A DNA stretch of 33,308 nucleotides, from assembly GCA_903825465.1 (NCBI GenBank), contig CAIKAR010000057.1:1-33308 (forward strand), given 5' to 3'. Of this stretch, positions 9,010-16,499 are shown in pieces; position 1 is the stretch's first letter, and each line of letters starts with the position of its first letter. Source of the DNA: an uncultured Hyphomicrobiales bacterium (GTDB taxonomy: Bacteria; Pseudomonadota; Alphaproteobacteria; Rhizobiales; Beijerinckiaceae). The position numbers and the translations under genes are program-made. The notes beneath the pieces are model-generated. The model did not search any database. It saw only the letters and a program-made list of their open reading frames with translations, and was not told the origin of the DNA.

Positions 9010-9034
9010 CCTTCTCCCGTGCAACGGGAGAAGG
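9010..9034. repeat. Short palindromic element (REP-like) downstream of tsf
   Basis: CCTTCTCCCGT (9010-9020) and ACGGGAGAAGG (9024-9034) pair over 11 bp with a 3-nt loop. The CTTCTCCCG/CGGGAGAAG core resembles small intergenic palindromes that recur many times in Rhizobiales genomes. It lies 35 nt after the tsf stop and may act as the tsf transcript end or as a stabilising 3-prime hairpin. Only one copy is in this window. Confidence 0.6.
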
Positions 9035-9068
9035 AGTCGCGCGCCGCCAATTGGCCCCCCTAGAGAGA

Positions 9069-9992
9069 TCAGCCCTTCGACATGCTCGCGACTTCCTCGG
9101 CGAAGTCGGGGGTCTCGCCCTTGTCGATGCCTTCGCCGAGCGCGAAGCGGACGAAGCCTTTCAACGCCACCGGCGCGCCGGCGGTCTTGGCGGCATCGGC
9201 CACGACTTGCCCGACGCTTTTCGCGGGATCGTGGATATAGGCCTGATCGAGCAGACAGACTTCCTTGAAATAGGTCTTCATGCCCGACTCGACGATTCGG
9301 TCAAGCACATTGGCTGGCTTGCCGGCGTTCTTCTCGCGCAGCACGTTCTTCTCGCGTTCAAGCGTCGCGGGGTCGACGCCCGCCGCGTCGAGCGCCACCG
9401 GCGAGGCGGCGGCGACATGCATGGCGATCTTGCGGCCGAGGTCGGCGAGCGCGTCGGCGGAGCCCGTTGATTCCAGCGCGACGATGACGCCAATCTTGCC
9501 GAGCCCCTCGGCGATGGTGTTGTGAATGTAGTGCGCTATCACGCCCTGCCCGACCGAAAGGCCGGCGGCGCGGCGCAGCGTCATGTTCTCGCCGATGGTG
9601 GCGATCGAATTGGCGATGGCCTCGCTCACTGTGCCGCCGCCGGGATAGTGGTGGTTGCCGAGCTTGGCGACGTCGGATTCGCCTGTTTCAAGCGCGACCG
9701 CGGCGATCGACTTCGCCAGCGACTGGAACTCGCCGTTGCGGGCGACGAAATCCGTCTCGGAGTTCACTTCGACGACGACGCCGCGCGTATCGACAACCGT
9801 CACCGCGACAAGGCCTTCCGCCGCGACGCGGCCGGATTTCTTGGCGGCCTTGCTCAGGCCTTTCTTGCGCAGCCAGTCAACCGCCGCCTCGATGTCGCCG
9901 CTCGTCTCGGTGAGCGCGTTTTTGCAATCCATCATGCCCGCGCCGGTTTTTTCGCGCAGGTCCTTCACCAATGCGGCGGTGATTGTCGCCAT
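9069..9992 (-). CDS. tsf: Translation elongation factor Ts
   Basis: Guanine-nucleotide exchange factor that regenerates EF-Tu-GTP during translation. The 307-aa length is normal. The N-terminal UBA-like domain reads [20 protein letters not shown] (4-23), followed by [22 protein letters not shown]. The EF-Tu-contacting core contains SETDFVARN (about 77-85). The second dimerisation-like half contains [11 protein letters not shown] and [10 protein letters not shown]. It follows rpsB by 118 nt on the same strand, the standard rpsB-tsf operon, with a strong hairpin in the gap. Confidence 0.98.
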   Translation of the reverse strand: MATITAALVKDLREKTGAGMMDCKNALTETSGDIEAAVDWLRKKGLSKAAKKSGRVAAEGLVAVTVVDTRGVVVEVNSETDFVARNGEFQSLAKSIAAVALETGESDVAKLGNHHYPGGGTVSEAIANSIATIGENMTLRRAAGLSVGQGVIAHYIHNTIAEGLGKIGVIVALESTGSADALADLGRKIAMHVAAASPVALDAAGVDPATLEREKNVLREKNAGKPANVLDRIVESGMKTYFKEVCLLDQAYIHDPAKSVGQVVADAAKTAGAPVALKGFVRFALGEGIDKGETPDFAEEVASMSKG

Positions 9993-10046
9993 GTCCGTTC
10001 CCCGGGGTTGGCGCGGAGCCGCCGGGGCCCGCGCGAAAACAATGTC

Positions 10047-10070
10047 GGGCGGAGCCGACAGGCCCCGCCC
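10047..10070 (-). ncRNA. Hairpin in the rpsB-tsf intergenic transcript
   Basis: On the transcript strand GGGCGGGGCC and GGCTCCGCCC pair over 10 bp (one G-U pair) around a UGUC loop. On the plus strand the stem would have an A-C mismatch, so the structure is better on the transcribed strand. No U-run follows directly. A role as a partial attenuator or processing or stability site that sets the S2:EF-Ts ratio is an inference. Confidence 0.45.
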
Positions 10071-10110
10071 TTTTGACGTGTCGCGGCGGCGGGCGCGAAG
10101 CCCGGCCGAA

Positions 10111-11154
10111 TCAGCCGGCGAGCAGCCCGCGCGCCTGGTTGACCCAGCCGTCGCGCTCGATGCGGCCGTTGAGTTTGAGATCGGCGTCGACCTTGGCCAC
10201 GTCCGCGGGCGTCATCGCCGCGACCTGCCAGTAATGGAAGAGGCCACCGTCGTTGAGCTTCTTGACAATTTGCGGGCCGACGCCCTGCAGCTTCGCGAGA
10301 TCGTCCGGCGCGCCGCGCGGCGCGGTCAGGAGTTCGAAAGCCTCGGCGGGCGCTTCGTGCTCGACAGAACCGGCGGTCGGCGCGGCTTCCACGGCTGGCG
10401 CGGCTTCCGCGATGGCGGTCTCGACCGGCGCCTCGGCGGCGCCCATGTCCATGCCCGAAGAACCCTGCGAGCGCGAGATGCCATCGATGGCCGCGCGCGC
10501 GATCAGGTCGCAATAAAGGTGGATGGCGCGGCCGGCGTCGTCGTTGCCGGGCACGGGGAAGGCGATGCCGTCGGGATCGCAGTTGGTGTCGACGATCGCC
10601 GCCACGGGGATGTTCAGCCGGCCCGCCTCTTTCAGCGCGAGGGCTTCCTTATTGGTGTCGATGACGAAGATAAGGTCGGGCGTGCCGCCCATGTCCTTGA
10701 TGCCGCCGAGCGCCTTCTCCAGCTTGTCCCGCTCGCGCGACAGCACCAGACGCTCCTTCTTGGTCAGGCCGACGGCGCCCGAATTCAGTTGCTCGTCGAG
10801 CTTGCGCAGGCGGCTGATCGAGCCCGAAATGGTCTTCCAGTTGGTGAGCATGCCGCCGAGCCAGCGGGAGTTCACATAATACTGGGCCGAACGCTTGGCC
10901 GCGTCGGCGATGGGGTCGGAGGCCTGCCGCTTGGTGCCGACCAGCAGCACCCGGCCGCCCTTGGCGACGGTGTCGGAAACCGCCTTCAACGCCTGATGCA
11001 GCAGCGGAACGGTCTGCGCGAGGTCGATGATGTGGATGTTGTTGCGGGCGCCGAAAATGTAGCGCTCCATTTTCGGGTTCCAGCGGTGGGACTGATGGCC
11101 GAAATGAGCGCCGGCCTCGAGGAGGCCACGCATCGTGAAGTCAGGCAACGCCAT
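10111..11154 (-). CDS. rpsB: 30S ribosomal protein S2 with helix-hairpin-helix C-terminal extension
   Basis: Small-subunit protein needed to bind S1 and start translation. The core begins [20 protein letters not shown] and continues with [20 protein letters not shown]. It includes [22 protein letters not shown] and [21 protein letters not shown], ending about residue 235. An Ala/Glu/Pro-rich linker (about 236-275) leads to a folded tail (about 277-347): [18 protein letters not shown], then [18 protein letters not shown] and [17 protein letters not shown]. This is a helix-hairpin-helix domain of the sort appended to S2 and L21 in Rhizobiales. At 347 aa it is about 100 longer than E. coli S2. 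It is the first gene of the rpsB-tsf unit, with a promoter and structured leader upstream. Confidence 0.97.
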   Translation of the reverse strand: MALPDFTMRGLLEAGAHFGHQSHRWNPKMERYIFGARNNIHIIDLAQTVPLLHQALKAVSDTVAKGGRVLLVGTKRQASDPIADAAKRSAQYYVNSRWLGGMLTNWKTISGSISRLRKLDEQLNSGAVGLTKKERLVLSRERDKLEKALGGIKDMGGTPDLIFVIDTNKEALALKEAGRLNIPVAAIVDTNCDPDGIAFPVPGNDDAGRAIHLYCDLIARAAIDGISRSQGSSGMDMGAAEAPVETAIAEAAPAVEAAPTAGSVEHEAPAEAFELLTAPRGAPDDLAKLQGVGPQIVKKLNDGGLFHYWQVAAMTPADVAKVDADLKLNGRIERDGWVNQARGLLAG

Positions 11155-11179
11155 AAGATCTATTCTCCGGTTGAACCTC

Positions 11180-11247
11180 GGCGGATCATGCGAGGGCGGA
11201 AGCCCCCACCGGAACGCGGCTTGAAGCAGCCGCGCGGAAAATCCGCC
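11180..11247 (-). ncRNA. Foldable 5-prime leader of rpsB (three-way-junction-like)
   Basis: The region between the promoter and the rpsB ATG contains three nested pairings. The closing stem pairs ATCCGCC (11241-11247) with GGCGGAT (11180-11186). Inside it are one 7-bp hairpin (11215-11221 with 11228-11234, CGCGGCT/AGCCGCG) and one short hairpin with a GGGC/GCCC stem (11194-11197 with 11202-11205). Together they can form a three-way junction ending 25 nt before the start codon. An autoregulatory S2 leader is an inference from position and shape; S2 leaders are known in other proteobacteria. Confidence 0.4.
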
Positions 11248-11262
11248 TGTGGAATGAGTGGG

Positions 11263-11291
11263 CTCATAGAGGAGTTCGCGGCGGGTGGCAA
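11263..11291 (-). promoter_or_regulatory. Putative sigma-70 promoter of rpsB
   Basis: On the minus strand TTGCCA (11291-11286) and TATGAG (11268-11263) are separated by exactly 17 nt, close to alphaproteobacterial housekeeping promoters. Transcription would start near 11256, giving a leader of about 100 nt that contains the foldable element before rpsB. Confidence 0.55.
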
Positions 11292-11340
11292 GCGCGGCCT
11301 CGCCTGGATCGCGTCCTCATTTGACTGGGTCATGGGCGGA

Positions 11341-11550
11341 TCAGGGGCGCGCGGCCCGTGAAGCGTGAATCACAAGCCCAATTAACCCGATGAGGGCAAC
11401 TACGCCGCCAATAACGCTGACGGCGAAGGTCAACAGGCCGAGTTCGAACGGTATCGATTGGGGATCGTTCGTCTCGACGATCCATAGCGGCGCCCAAGAC
11501 CCAATCGCGACGAACGCGCCGACGAAGACCGTAATCCATTTTCCCTTCAT
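11341..11550 (-). CDS. Small two-span membrane protein of unknown function
   Basis: 69 aa. Two hydrophobic segments, about residues 5-25 (WITVFVGAFVAIGSWAPLWI) and 36-62 (ELGLLTFAVSVIGGVVALIG and onward), are separated by the polar loop VETNDPQSIPF. The tail HASRAARP is basic and likely cytoplasmic. No family is recognised. Start ATG 11550 follows a G-rich stretch but no clean ribosome site. It lies between the rpsB promoter and the papain-like gene, all on the minus strand; the stop is only about 50 nt upstream of the rpsB -35, so it is probably an independent or read-through unit. The hydrophobic pattern with a charged tail supports a real gene, but homologues would be needed to be sure. 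Confidence 0.6.
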   Translation of the reverse strand: MKGKWITVFVGAFVAIGSWAPLWIVETNDPQSIPFELGLLTFAVSVIGGVVALIGLIGLVIHASRAARP

Positions 11551-11626
11551 TTTATTCGCCGCCCCCGCGCGATTGCCGCCCTTAACGCATCCCCTGGCGA
11601 TTTGATGCGGATTGAAAATAGGACGC

Positions 11627-12199
11627 TCACTTCATCAGCCGCACCATGAACGTCTGGTGGAAATCGATCATGATCTTCTTGCCTGCCCCTTCGCCGGCGC
11701 GCGATTTGTCGAGCGTAAAGCTTGAAACCGCGGTTGTCTCCAGCCCCCAGCTATCGAAAAACCAGGCTTTTTTGGCGTCGCAGCGCGTCATCACCGTCCA
11801 ATGGTCCCAGGGCGCGCCCAGACCGAGGACGAACACCCTGCCCGCCTCGTCGTCCACCGTCGGGATATCGCGCAGCGCGCGGAAGAAATCGGCGGCGGAG
11901 GCGCACTCGCCTCGCCACATCGGCGCGCTCCAGACGAGTTCGCGACCCCGCGCTTTTCGCGCCCATAGCCGGGCGCTTTCAAGCAGGCGGCGGACCCCGT
12001 CTGTCCCCGTGCCCTCGTACATGATGGTCGGGAACAGGTCGGGAATACCTTGCGCGCAGAGATGCTTGAACAGTCGATTGTCCCTGCGTTCGTCCTGCTC
12101 CAGCAGGTACTTGCAGGCGTTCAGCGTGGCGTAGAGGCCGCACATGCCGTCGATGTGGCTCTGCTGTTGCGGTTCGAGTTTGCCGCCTTTTTTCGCCAT
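11627..12199 (-). CDS. Papain-like cysteine-peptidase-fold protein, unrecognised family
   Basis: 190 aa, no signal peptide, so probably cytoplasmic. The N-terminus has QSHIDGMCGLYATLNACKYL, where Cys20 is followed by G-x-Y-A-x-x-N on a helix, as in the catalytic helix of papain-fold peptidases. APWDHWTVM (129-137) supplies His133, and AWFFDSWGLE (145-154) supplies Asp149 at the spacing expected for a Cys-His-Asp triad. C39-like, NlpC-like and effector-type peptidases share this order. ATG 12199 is only 2 nt after the recJ stop codon, so it is co-transcribed and probably translationally coupled with recJ. The motifs are seen; peptidase or transglutaminase activity is inferred; the target is unknown. 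A link to DNA repair is suggested only by position. Confidence 0.75.
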   Translation of the reverse strand: MAKKGGKLEPQQQSHIDGMCGLYATLNACKYLLEQDERRDNRLFKHLCAQGIPDLFPTIMYEGTGTDGVRRLLESARLWARKARGRELVWSAPMWRGECASAADFFRALRDIPTVDDEAGRVFVLGLGAPWDHWTVMTRCDAKKAWFFDSWGLETTAVSSFTLDKSRAGEGAGKKIMIDFHQTFMVRLMK

Positions 12200-12201
12200 C
12201 G

Positions 12202-14004
12202 CTAGGATTGCCCCGGCTGCGCCGCGTCCACAAGCCTGAGTTGCACGCGCTCGCCGTTACCCCAGCGATCGATTGACAGGTAACCGGCGAGATGGACCAA
12301 TTCATTCCGGTTCGCCAGCAGCCCCTTGCCCAAGGGTTCGCCGACCGCCCGAAAGGCGATGCCGTTCAGGATGGCACCATCCCCCGCCCGGGCGCGCAGC
12401 CGCAGGTGCCCCGTTCCGACTTCGGCGACATCAATCAGCCGGTGGTTGGGGAAAGCGAACACCGGCTCGGGATTGGCGGACCCAAATGGACCCGCCGCCT
12501 CGACGGCCTCGATCACTTCCTTGCGCGCGCCGCCGGCGGTGAGGGCGGCGTCGATAAAAAGCGACTGCTCGGCCCGCGCCTGCGCGACGGAATCCGCCAG
12601 TCGCTCTTCCAGAAAGGCGCGAAAATCGCCAAGGCGGTCTCTATCGATGGTGACGCCCGCAGCCATGGCGTGGCCGCCGCCCTTTGTCAGCACGCCAGCG
12701 TCAACCGCCGCTCGGACCGTCTTGCCGAGATCGACACCAGTTATTGACCTACCTGAGCCCACGCCAAATTTTCCATTGATCGCAATGGCAAAGGCCGGCC
12801 TATTAAAGCGTTCTTTCAAGCGGGCGGCGATGAGCCCGACGACGCCAGCGTGCCAACCCTCCCGCGCCGTGACGACGCAAGCCGCCTGTTCCGACTGACC
12901 GAGCGAGGCCCAGGCCTCGCCCAAAGCTTCCTCGACGGCGATTTTTTCGATCGCCTGACGCTCGCCGTTGAGGCGATCAAGTTCGACGGCGACACGCTCG
13001 GCGGCGATGGGGTCGGATTCCAGCAACAGACGCGCGCCCAGCGCGGCGTCGCCAATCCGTCCGCCGGCGTTGATCCGCGGGCCGATGAGAAACCCGAGAT
13101 GGTAGGTCGTCGGCGGTCCCGAGGCGCGCGCCACATCGAACAGCGCCCGCAGTCCCGGCCTGCCCCGCTGCCGCATGACTTCGAGACCCCGCGCGACAAA
13201 GGCCCGGTTGAGGCCCGTCAGAGGCACCACGTCGGCGACGGTCGCCAACGCCACGAGATCGAGTTCAGCCATCAGATCGGGCGCGGGCCGGGCAACGGAC
13301 CAGAAGCCCGCCGCGCGCAACTTGCGGTTGAGGGCGACCAAAACCATGAAGGCGACGCCAGTCGCGCAGAGTTGCCCAAGACCCGACAGGTCGTCGTGCC
13401 GGTTGGGATTGACGATGGCCAACGCCTCGGGAAGCGTGTCGGGGGCCTGATGGTGGTCGATGACCAGCGTGTCCAGACCCAGCTTTCGCGCTTCCAGAAA
13501 GGGTTCGTGGCTGGCGGTGCCGCAATCCACTGTCACAAGCAGCGTCGCGCCGCGTTCGGCCAGGCCCCGGATGGCTTCGCTGTTGGGGCCATAGCCCTCG
13601 AAAATTCGGTCGGGAATATAGATTTCGCGGGGAACGCCGCAGGCGTCGAGATAACCCGCCAGCAGGGCGGAAGCGCAGGCGCCATCGACATCGTAATCGC
13701 CGAACACCGCCGTTTTTTCACGCGCCCCGACCGCGCGAAAAAGCCTGTCGACGAGGTCGGGCATGGCGCGCAACGTGTCGGGGTCGGGCATCAGGTCGCG
13801 CAGCGTTGGCGCGAGGTGAGCGTCGGCTTGCTCGGGCGCCACGCCCCTGCCCGCCAGCACGCGCGCTAAAATATCCGAATGGCCCCAAAGACGCGTCATC
13901 GCCTCGGCGCGGCCCTGCCCTTCAAGCGTCAGGCGGTCGCGCCACGCCCGGCCCTGGAAGGACTCGGCAACATCGAGAAAAAGACGGTGGGCGCTGGCGG
14001 ACAT
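12202..14004 (-). CDS. recJ: Single-stranded-DNA-specific exonuclease RecJ
   Basis: 5-prime to 3-prime single-strand DNA exonuclease of recombination and mismatch repair, DHH superfamily. 600 aa, a normal length. DHH-domain metal ligands are intact: FGDYDVDG (101-108), VTVDCGTASH (157-166), VIDHHQ (181-186) and NPN (199-201). The DHHA1 domain has the INAGGRIGDAALG segment and the terminal GGGHAMAAG motif. The C-terminal OB-like region ends in RVQLRLVDAAQPG. ATG 14004 gives MSASAHRLFLDVAESFQGRAW, which fits the family. It heads a two-gene unit with the papain-like gene and is divergent from the GGDEF-EAL gene. Confidence 0.97.
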   Translation of the reverse strand: MSASAHRLFLDVAESFQGRAWRDRLTLEGQGRAEAMTRLWGHSDILARVLAGRGVAPEQADAHLAPTLRDLMPDPDTLRAMPDLVDRLFRAVGAREKTAVFGDYDVDGACASALLAGYLDACGVPREIYIPDRIFEGYGPNSEAIRGLAERGATLLVTVDCGTASHEPFLEARKLGLDTLVIDHHQAPDTLPEALAIVNPNRHDDLSGLGQLCATGVAFMVLVALNRKLRAAGFWSVARPAPDLMAELDLVALATVADVVPLTGLNRAFVARGLEVMRQRGRPGLRALFDVARASGPPTTYHLGFLIGPRINAGGRIGDAALGARLLLESDPIAAERVAVELDRLNGERQAIEKIAVEEALGEAWASLGQSEQAACVVTAREGWHAGVVGLIAARLKERFNRPAFAIAINGKFGVGSGRSITGVDLGKTVRAAVDAGVLTKGGGHAMAAGVTIDRDRLGDFRAFLEERLADSVAQARAEQSLFIDAALTAGGARKEVIEAVEAAGPFGSANPEPVFAFPNHRLIDVAEVGTGHLRLRARAGDGAILNGIAFRAVGEPLGKGLLANRNELVHLAGYLSIDRWGNGERVQLRLVDAAQPGQS

Positions 14005-14182
14005 CGCGGCACATTAGACCGAAAGCGGGACTTTGGTGAATGTGTTGCCGGGGCGTTTCTCCGGCGCCGCGGCGCGCGAACACGGATAAATATTTATTAA
14101 GTTGAATCGTTCGATTTCGACAAAATAATATAAATCGACTTCACCATATTGCCTTAGAAAATATTTATTCGGGAATGCCACG
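14005..14182. other. AT-rich divergent intergenic region with an 11-bp direct repeat
   Basis: The 178 nt between recJ and the GGDEF-EAL gene change from GC-rich to strongly AT-rich. AAATATTTATT occurs twice in direct orientation, at 14088-14098 and 14159-14169. The region must hold both divergent promoters; candidate -10 elements are abundant in the AT-rich part, so I do not pick one. The repeat may bind a regulator or simply reflect base composition. Confidence 0.5.
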
Positions 14183-16198
14183 ATGCCTGTGCGTCAATGT
14201 GACGTCCTTCGGGGATTCCAGATGGCTAGACCGGCGAACAAAGCGCTCGCGAAGATCGCCGATTTGCTGCACGGCGATTTGACGATGTTTGGCGTGTCGA
14301 TGCCGCAGAAGGCCCTGCGCGACAAGCTCCGCGCCGAACAGGTGTCGATAGTCGCCCGCTACACGCAGGGCATGATGCTCGCCAATATTTTCAACGCCTG
14401 CGCCTTGCTCGCGGCGCTGTGGTCGACTCCCGTCCGCGGCGAAGCGACCCTGTGGGCGTTCTTTCTCATCACCTTCGCGACATTCCTCTATCTGAAGCGG
14501 CGCGCCAACGCCGGCCGCCCCGCTCCCACTGTCATGCCGGAGCGCGTTGTCGTGCTCGCCACCGTCAACGCGGCGGTCATCGGCCTCATCTGGGCGGCGC
14601 TTCCGTTCTTTTTCTTCGCCAGCGCGCCGCAGGGCGCGCAACTCGTCATTTTGAGCATGTGCGTGGGCATGCTGTTTTGCGGCGCCCTGTCGCTGGCGAG
14701 CATCCCCCTGGCGGCGACCGCCTTTCTCACCCCCCTGTCGTTCTCGACGGCCTTCGCGATCATAGAAATGAACAGCGCCTACCGCGCGCTGCTGGCGTGC
14801 CTGCTGATCGCGTATCAATACGTCGTCATGCGGGGAGTGGTGACCTACGCCGCCCAGACGGCGCGCAAGACCATCGCTCAATTCGAAAGCGACGAACTCG
14901 CCATCACGGACAGCCTCACGGGCGCGCTCAACCGCAAGGGTCTGCGCAATCAATTGGCGGAAGCGCTGGCGCGCCTCGACCGCTACGGCGACGGCTTCGC
15001 GGTCTTCTGCCTCGACCTCGACGGGTTCAAGGTCGTCAACGACCATCACGGCCACGCCGCTGGCGACGACCTTTTGCGGCAGGTCGCCGACCGTGTGCGC
15101 TCCTGCATGCGCGATGTCGATTTGCTCGCGCGCATCGGCGGCGACGAATTCGCGGTGATCGGCGTGCAGGCCTCGAAGCCCGAGCAGGCCATTATCGTCG
15201 CCGAGCGCGTCCTGAAGGCGTTCACGGCGCCCTTCGCCATCGAGGGCAGGCAATTGCACGTCGGCATCAGCATCGGCGTCGCCCTCGCGCCGTCGGATGG
15301 CACCGACATCGACGGCCTGCTCGAAAAGGCCGACGCCGCGCTTTACAACGCCAAGCGCGGCGGCAAGGGCACCTACGACTTCTTCACCCGCGAACACGAC
15401 GATCTCGTGCGCGAGCGGCGCGTTCTCGAAGCCCAGCTGCGGTCGGCCATCCGCAACAGGGAAATGCACCTTGAATTTCAGCCCATCGTCAGCCTCGCCA
15501 CCGGCGCGCTCGAAGGGTTCGAAGCCCTGGCGCGTTGGAACAACCCTGGCCGCGGCGCGGTTTCCCCCTCGGTGTTCATTCCGCTGGCGGAGGAGATCGG
15601 CGTCATCCAGGAACTGGGCGAATGGGTCGTCAAGGAGGCCGTCCGCGTGGCCTCGCGGTGGCCGGAACACCTGTCGGTCGCCATCAACGCGTCGTCGATC
15701 CAGTTCCGCACGCCGCGTCTGCTCGCGGTGCTTCACGACGCGCTGTCCCAACACAACATGCCGGCCGGGCGCGTCGAAATCGAGATCACGGAATCGACGC
15801 TGATCGCCGAGAGCGAAAGCGCTATCAGCCTGCTGAAGACCCTGCGGCAATGGGGCGTCAAAATCGCGCTCGACGACTTCGGCACGGGCTATTCTTCGCT
15901 GCGCTACATCCTCGACCTGCCGCTCGACAAGATCAAGATCGACAAGTCCTTCGTGCAGACATGCCTGGACCGCCCGGTGTCGGGAACCCTGATCAGGGCC
16001 GTGGTCTGCATGGCCCGCGACCTCGGCCTGATCATCACCGCCGAAGGAATCGAGACGGCTGCGCACGCGGAATTCCTGCTGCGCCAGGGCTGCGACCAGG
16101 CGCAGGGATTCCACTACCACCGCCCCGCGCCCGCGGATGAGGTGGATATCCTGATCGCCAACGAGGCGAAATCGCGCCAAGAGGCGCGCGCGGCGTAG
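14183..16198 (+). CDS. Membrane-bound GGDEF-EAL protein (c-di-GMP synthase/phosphodiesterase)
   Basis: 671 aa. The N-terminal half has about five hydrophobic segments between residues 62 and 216 (GMMLANIFNACALLAALW, WAFFLITFATFLYL, VVVLATVNAAVIGLIWAALP, VILSMCVGMLFCGALSLA, ALLACLLIAYQYVVM), a MASE-like sensor. The diguanylate cyclase domain has DSLTGALNRKG (243-253), DLDGFKVVND and an intact GGDEF (319-323), with the inhibitory I-site RDVD (310-313) exactly five residues upstream. The EAL domain has FEALARW (446-452), LDDFGTGYSSL (about 563) and KIKIDKSF, the residues needed for c-di-GMP hydrolysis. Both activities are therefore possible. Start 14183 has GGGA 8 nt upstream; ATG 14222 (MARPANKALAK) with GGGGA 6 nt upstream is an equally good alternative. 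Confidence 0.93.
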   Translation: MPVRQCDVLRGFQMARPANKALAKIADLLHGDLTMFGVSMPQKALRDKLRAEQVSIVARYTQGMMLANIFNACALLAALWSTPVRGEATLWAFFLITFATFLYLKRRANAGRPAPTVMPERVVVLATVNAAVIGLIWAALPFFFFASAPQGAQLVILSMCVGMLFCGALSLASIPLAATAFLTPLSFSTAFAIIEMNSAYRALLACLLIAYQYVVMRGVVTYAAQTARKTIAQFESDELAITDSLTGALNRKGLRNQLAEALARLDRYGDGFAVFCLDLDGFKVVNDHHGHAAGDDLLRQVADRVRSCMRDVDLLARIGGDEFAVIGVQASKPEQAIIVAERVLKAFTAPFAIEGRQLHVGISIGVALAPSDGTDIDGLLEKADAALYNAKRGGKGTYDFFTREHDDLVRERRVLEAQLRSAIRNREMHLEFQPIVSLATGALEGFEALARWNNPGRGAVSPSVFIPLAEEIGVIQELGEWVVKEAVRVASRWPEHLSVAINASSIQFRTPRLLAVLHDALSQHNMPAGRVEIEITESTLIAESESAISLLKTLRQWGVKIALDDFGTGYSSLRYILDLPLDKIKIDKSFVQTCLDRPVSGTLIRAVVCMARDLGLIITAEGIETAAHAEFLLRQGCDQAQGFHYHRPAPADEVDILIANEAKSRQEARAA

Positions 16199-16237
16199 TT
16201 CGCCCGTGGATGGCGCCAGCGAGGCGAAGCCCATGGT

Positions 16238-16266
16238 TTGCTTCAGCCCGGCGTAGCTGATATTGC
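16238..16266 (+). promoter_or_regulatory. Putative promoter of the btuB operon
   Basis: TTGCTT (16238-16243) and TATTGC (16261-16266) are separated by 17 nt. Transcription near 16272 would place the cobalamin riboswitch at the very start of the leader, as expected. Confidence 0.4.
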
Positions 16267-16282
16267 CCAGCTATCGATGGCG

Positions 16283-16453
16283 ATGGCGGGGCTTCGGCCC
16301 CAACGTCAACGGGAACGCGGTGTGGTTCGCAAGAGCCAAAGCCGCGGCTGCCCCCGCAACTGTAAGCGGATAGCCGTTCTCCTTAGTCCACTGGGGCATT
16401 CGCCCTGGGAAGGCGGAGAAACGGCGATCACCCGCGAGCCAGGAGACCGGCCT
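16283..16453 (+). ncRNA. Cobalamin (adenosylcobalamin) riboswitch
   Basis: The aptamer landmarks occur in order. GGGAACGCGGTG is at 16311-16322, GCTGCCCCCGCAACTGTAAG at 16347-16366, CCACTGGG at 16388-16395, CCCTGGGAAGGCG at 16413-16425, and the B12 box GCCAGGAGACCGGCC at 16438-16452. The element lies 46 nt upstream of the btuB ATG. Downstream, ATCCCGC and GGTGGGA can pair just ahead of the GGAGG ribosome site at 16491-16495, and there is no U-run. Control of translation by sequestering the ribosome site is therefore more likely than termination. Confidence 0.95.
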
Positions 16454-16499
16454 TCGATCCCGCAACTCAACCGCTGTCGGTGGGACGGCTGGAGGAATC

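Noticed and set aside
14165-16234. Long minus-strand open frame (about 689 codons) opposite the GGDEF-EAL gene
   Set aside because: The opposite strand encodes clear GGDEF and EAL domains. The antisense frame is a low-complexity Arg/Ala/Asp-rich product caused by high GC codon use.
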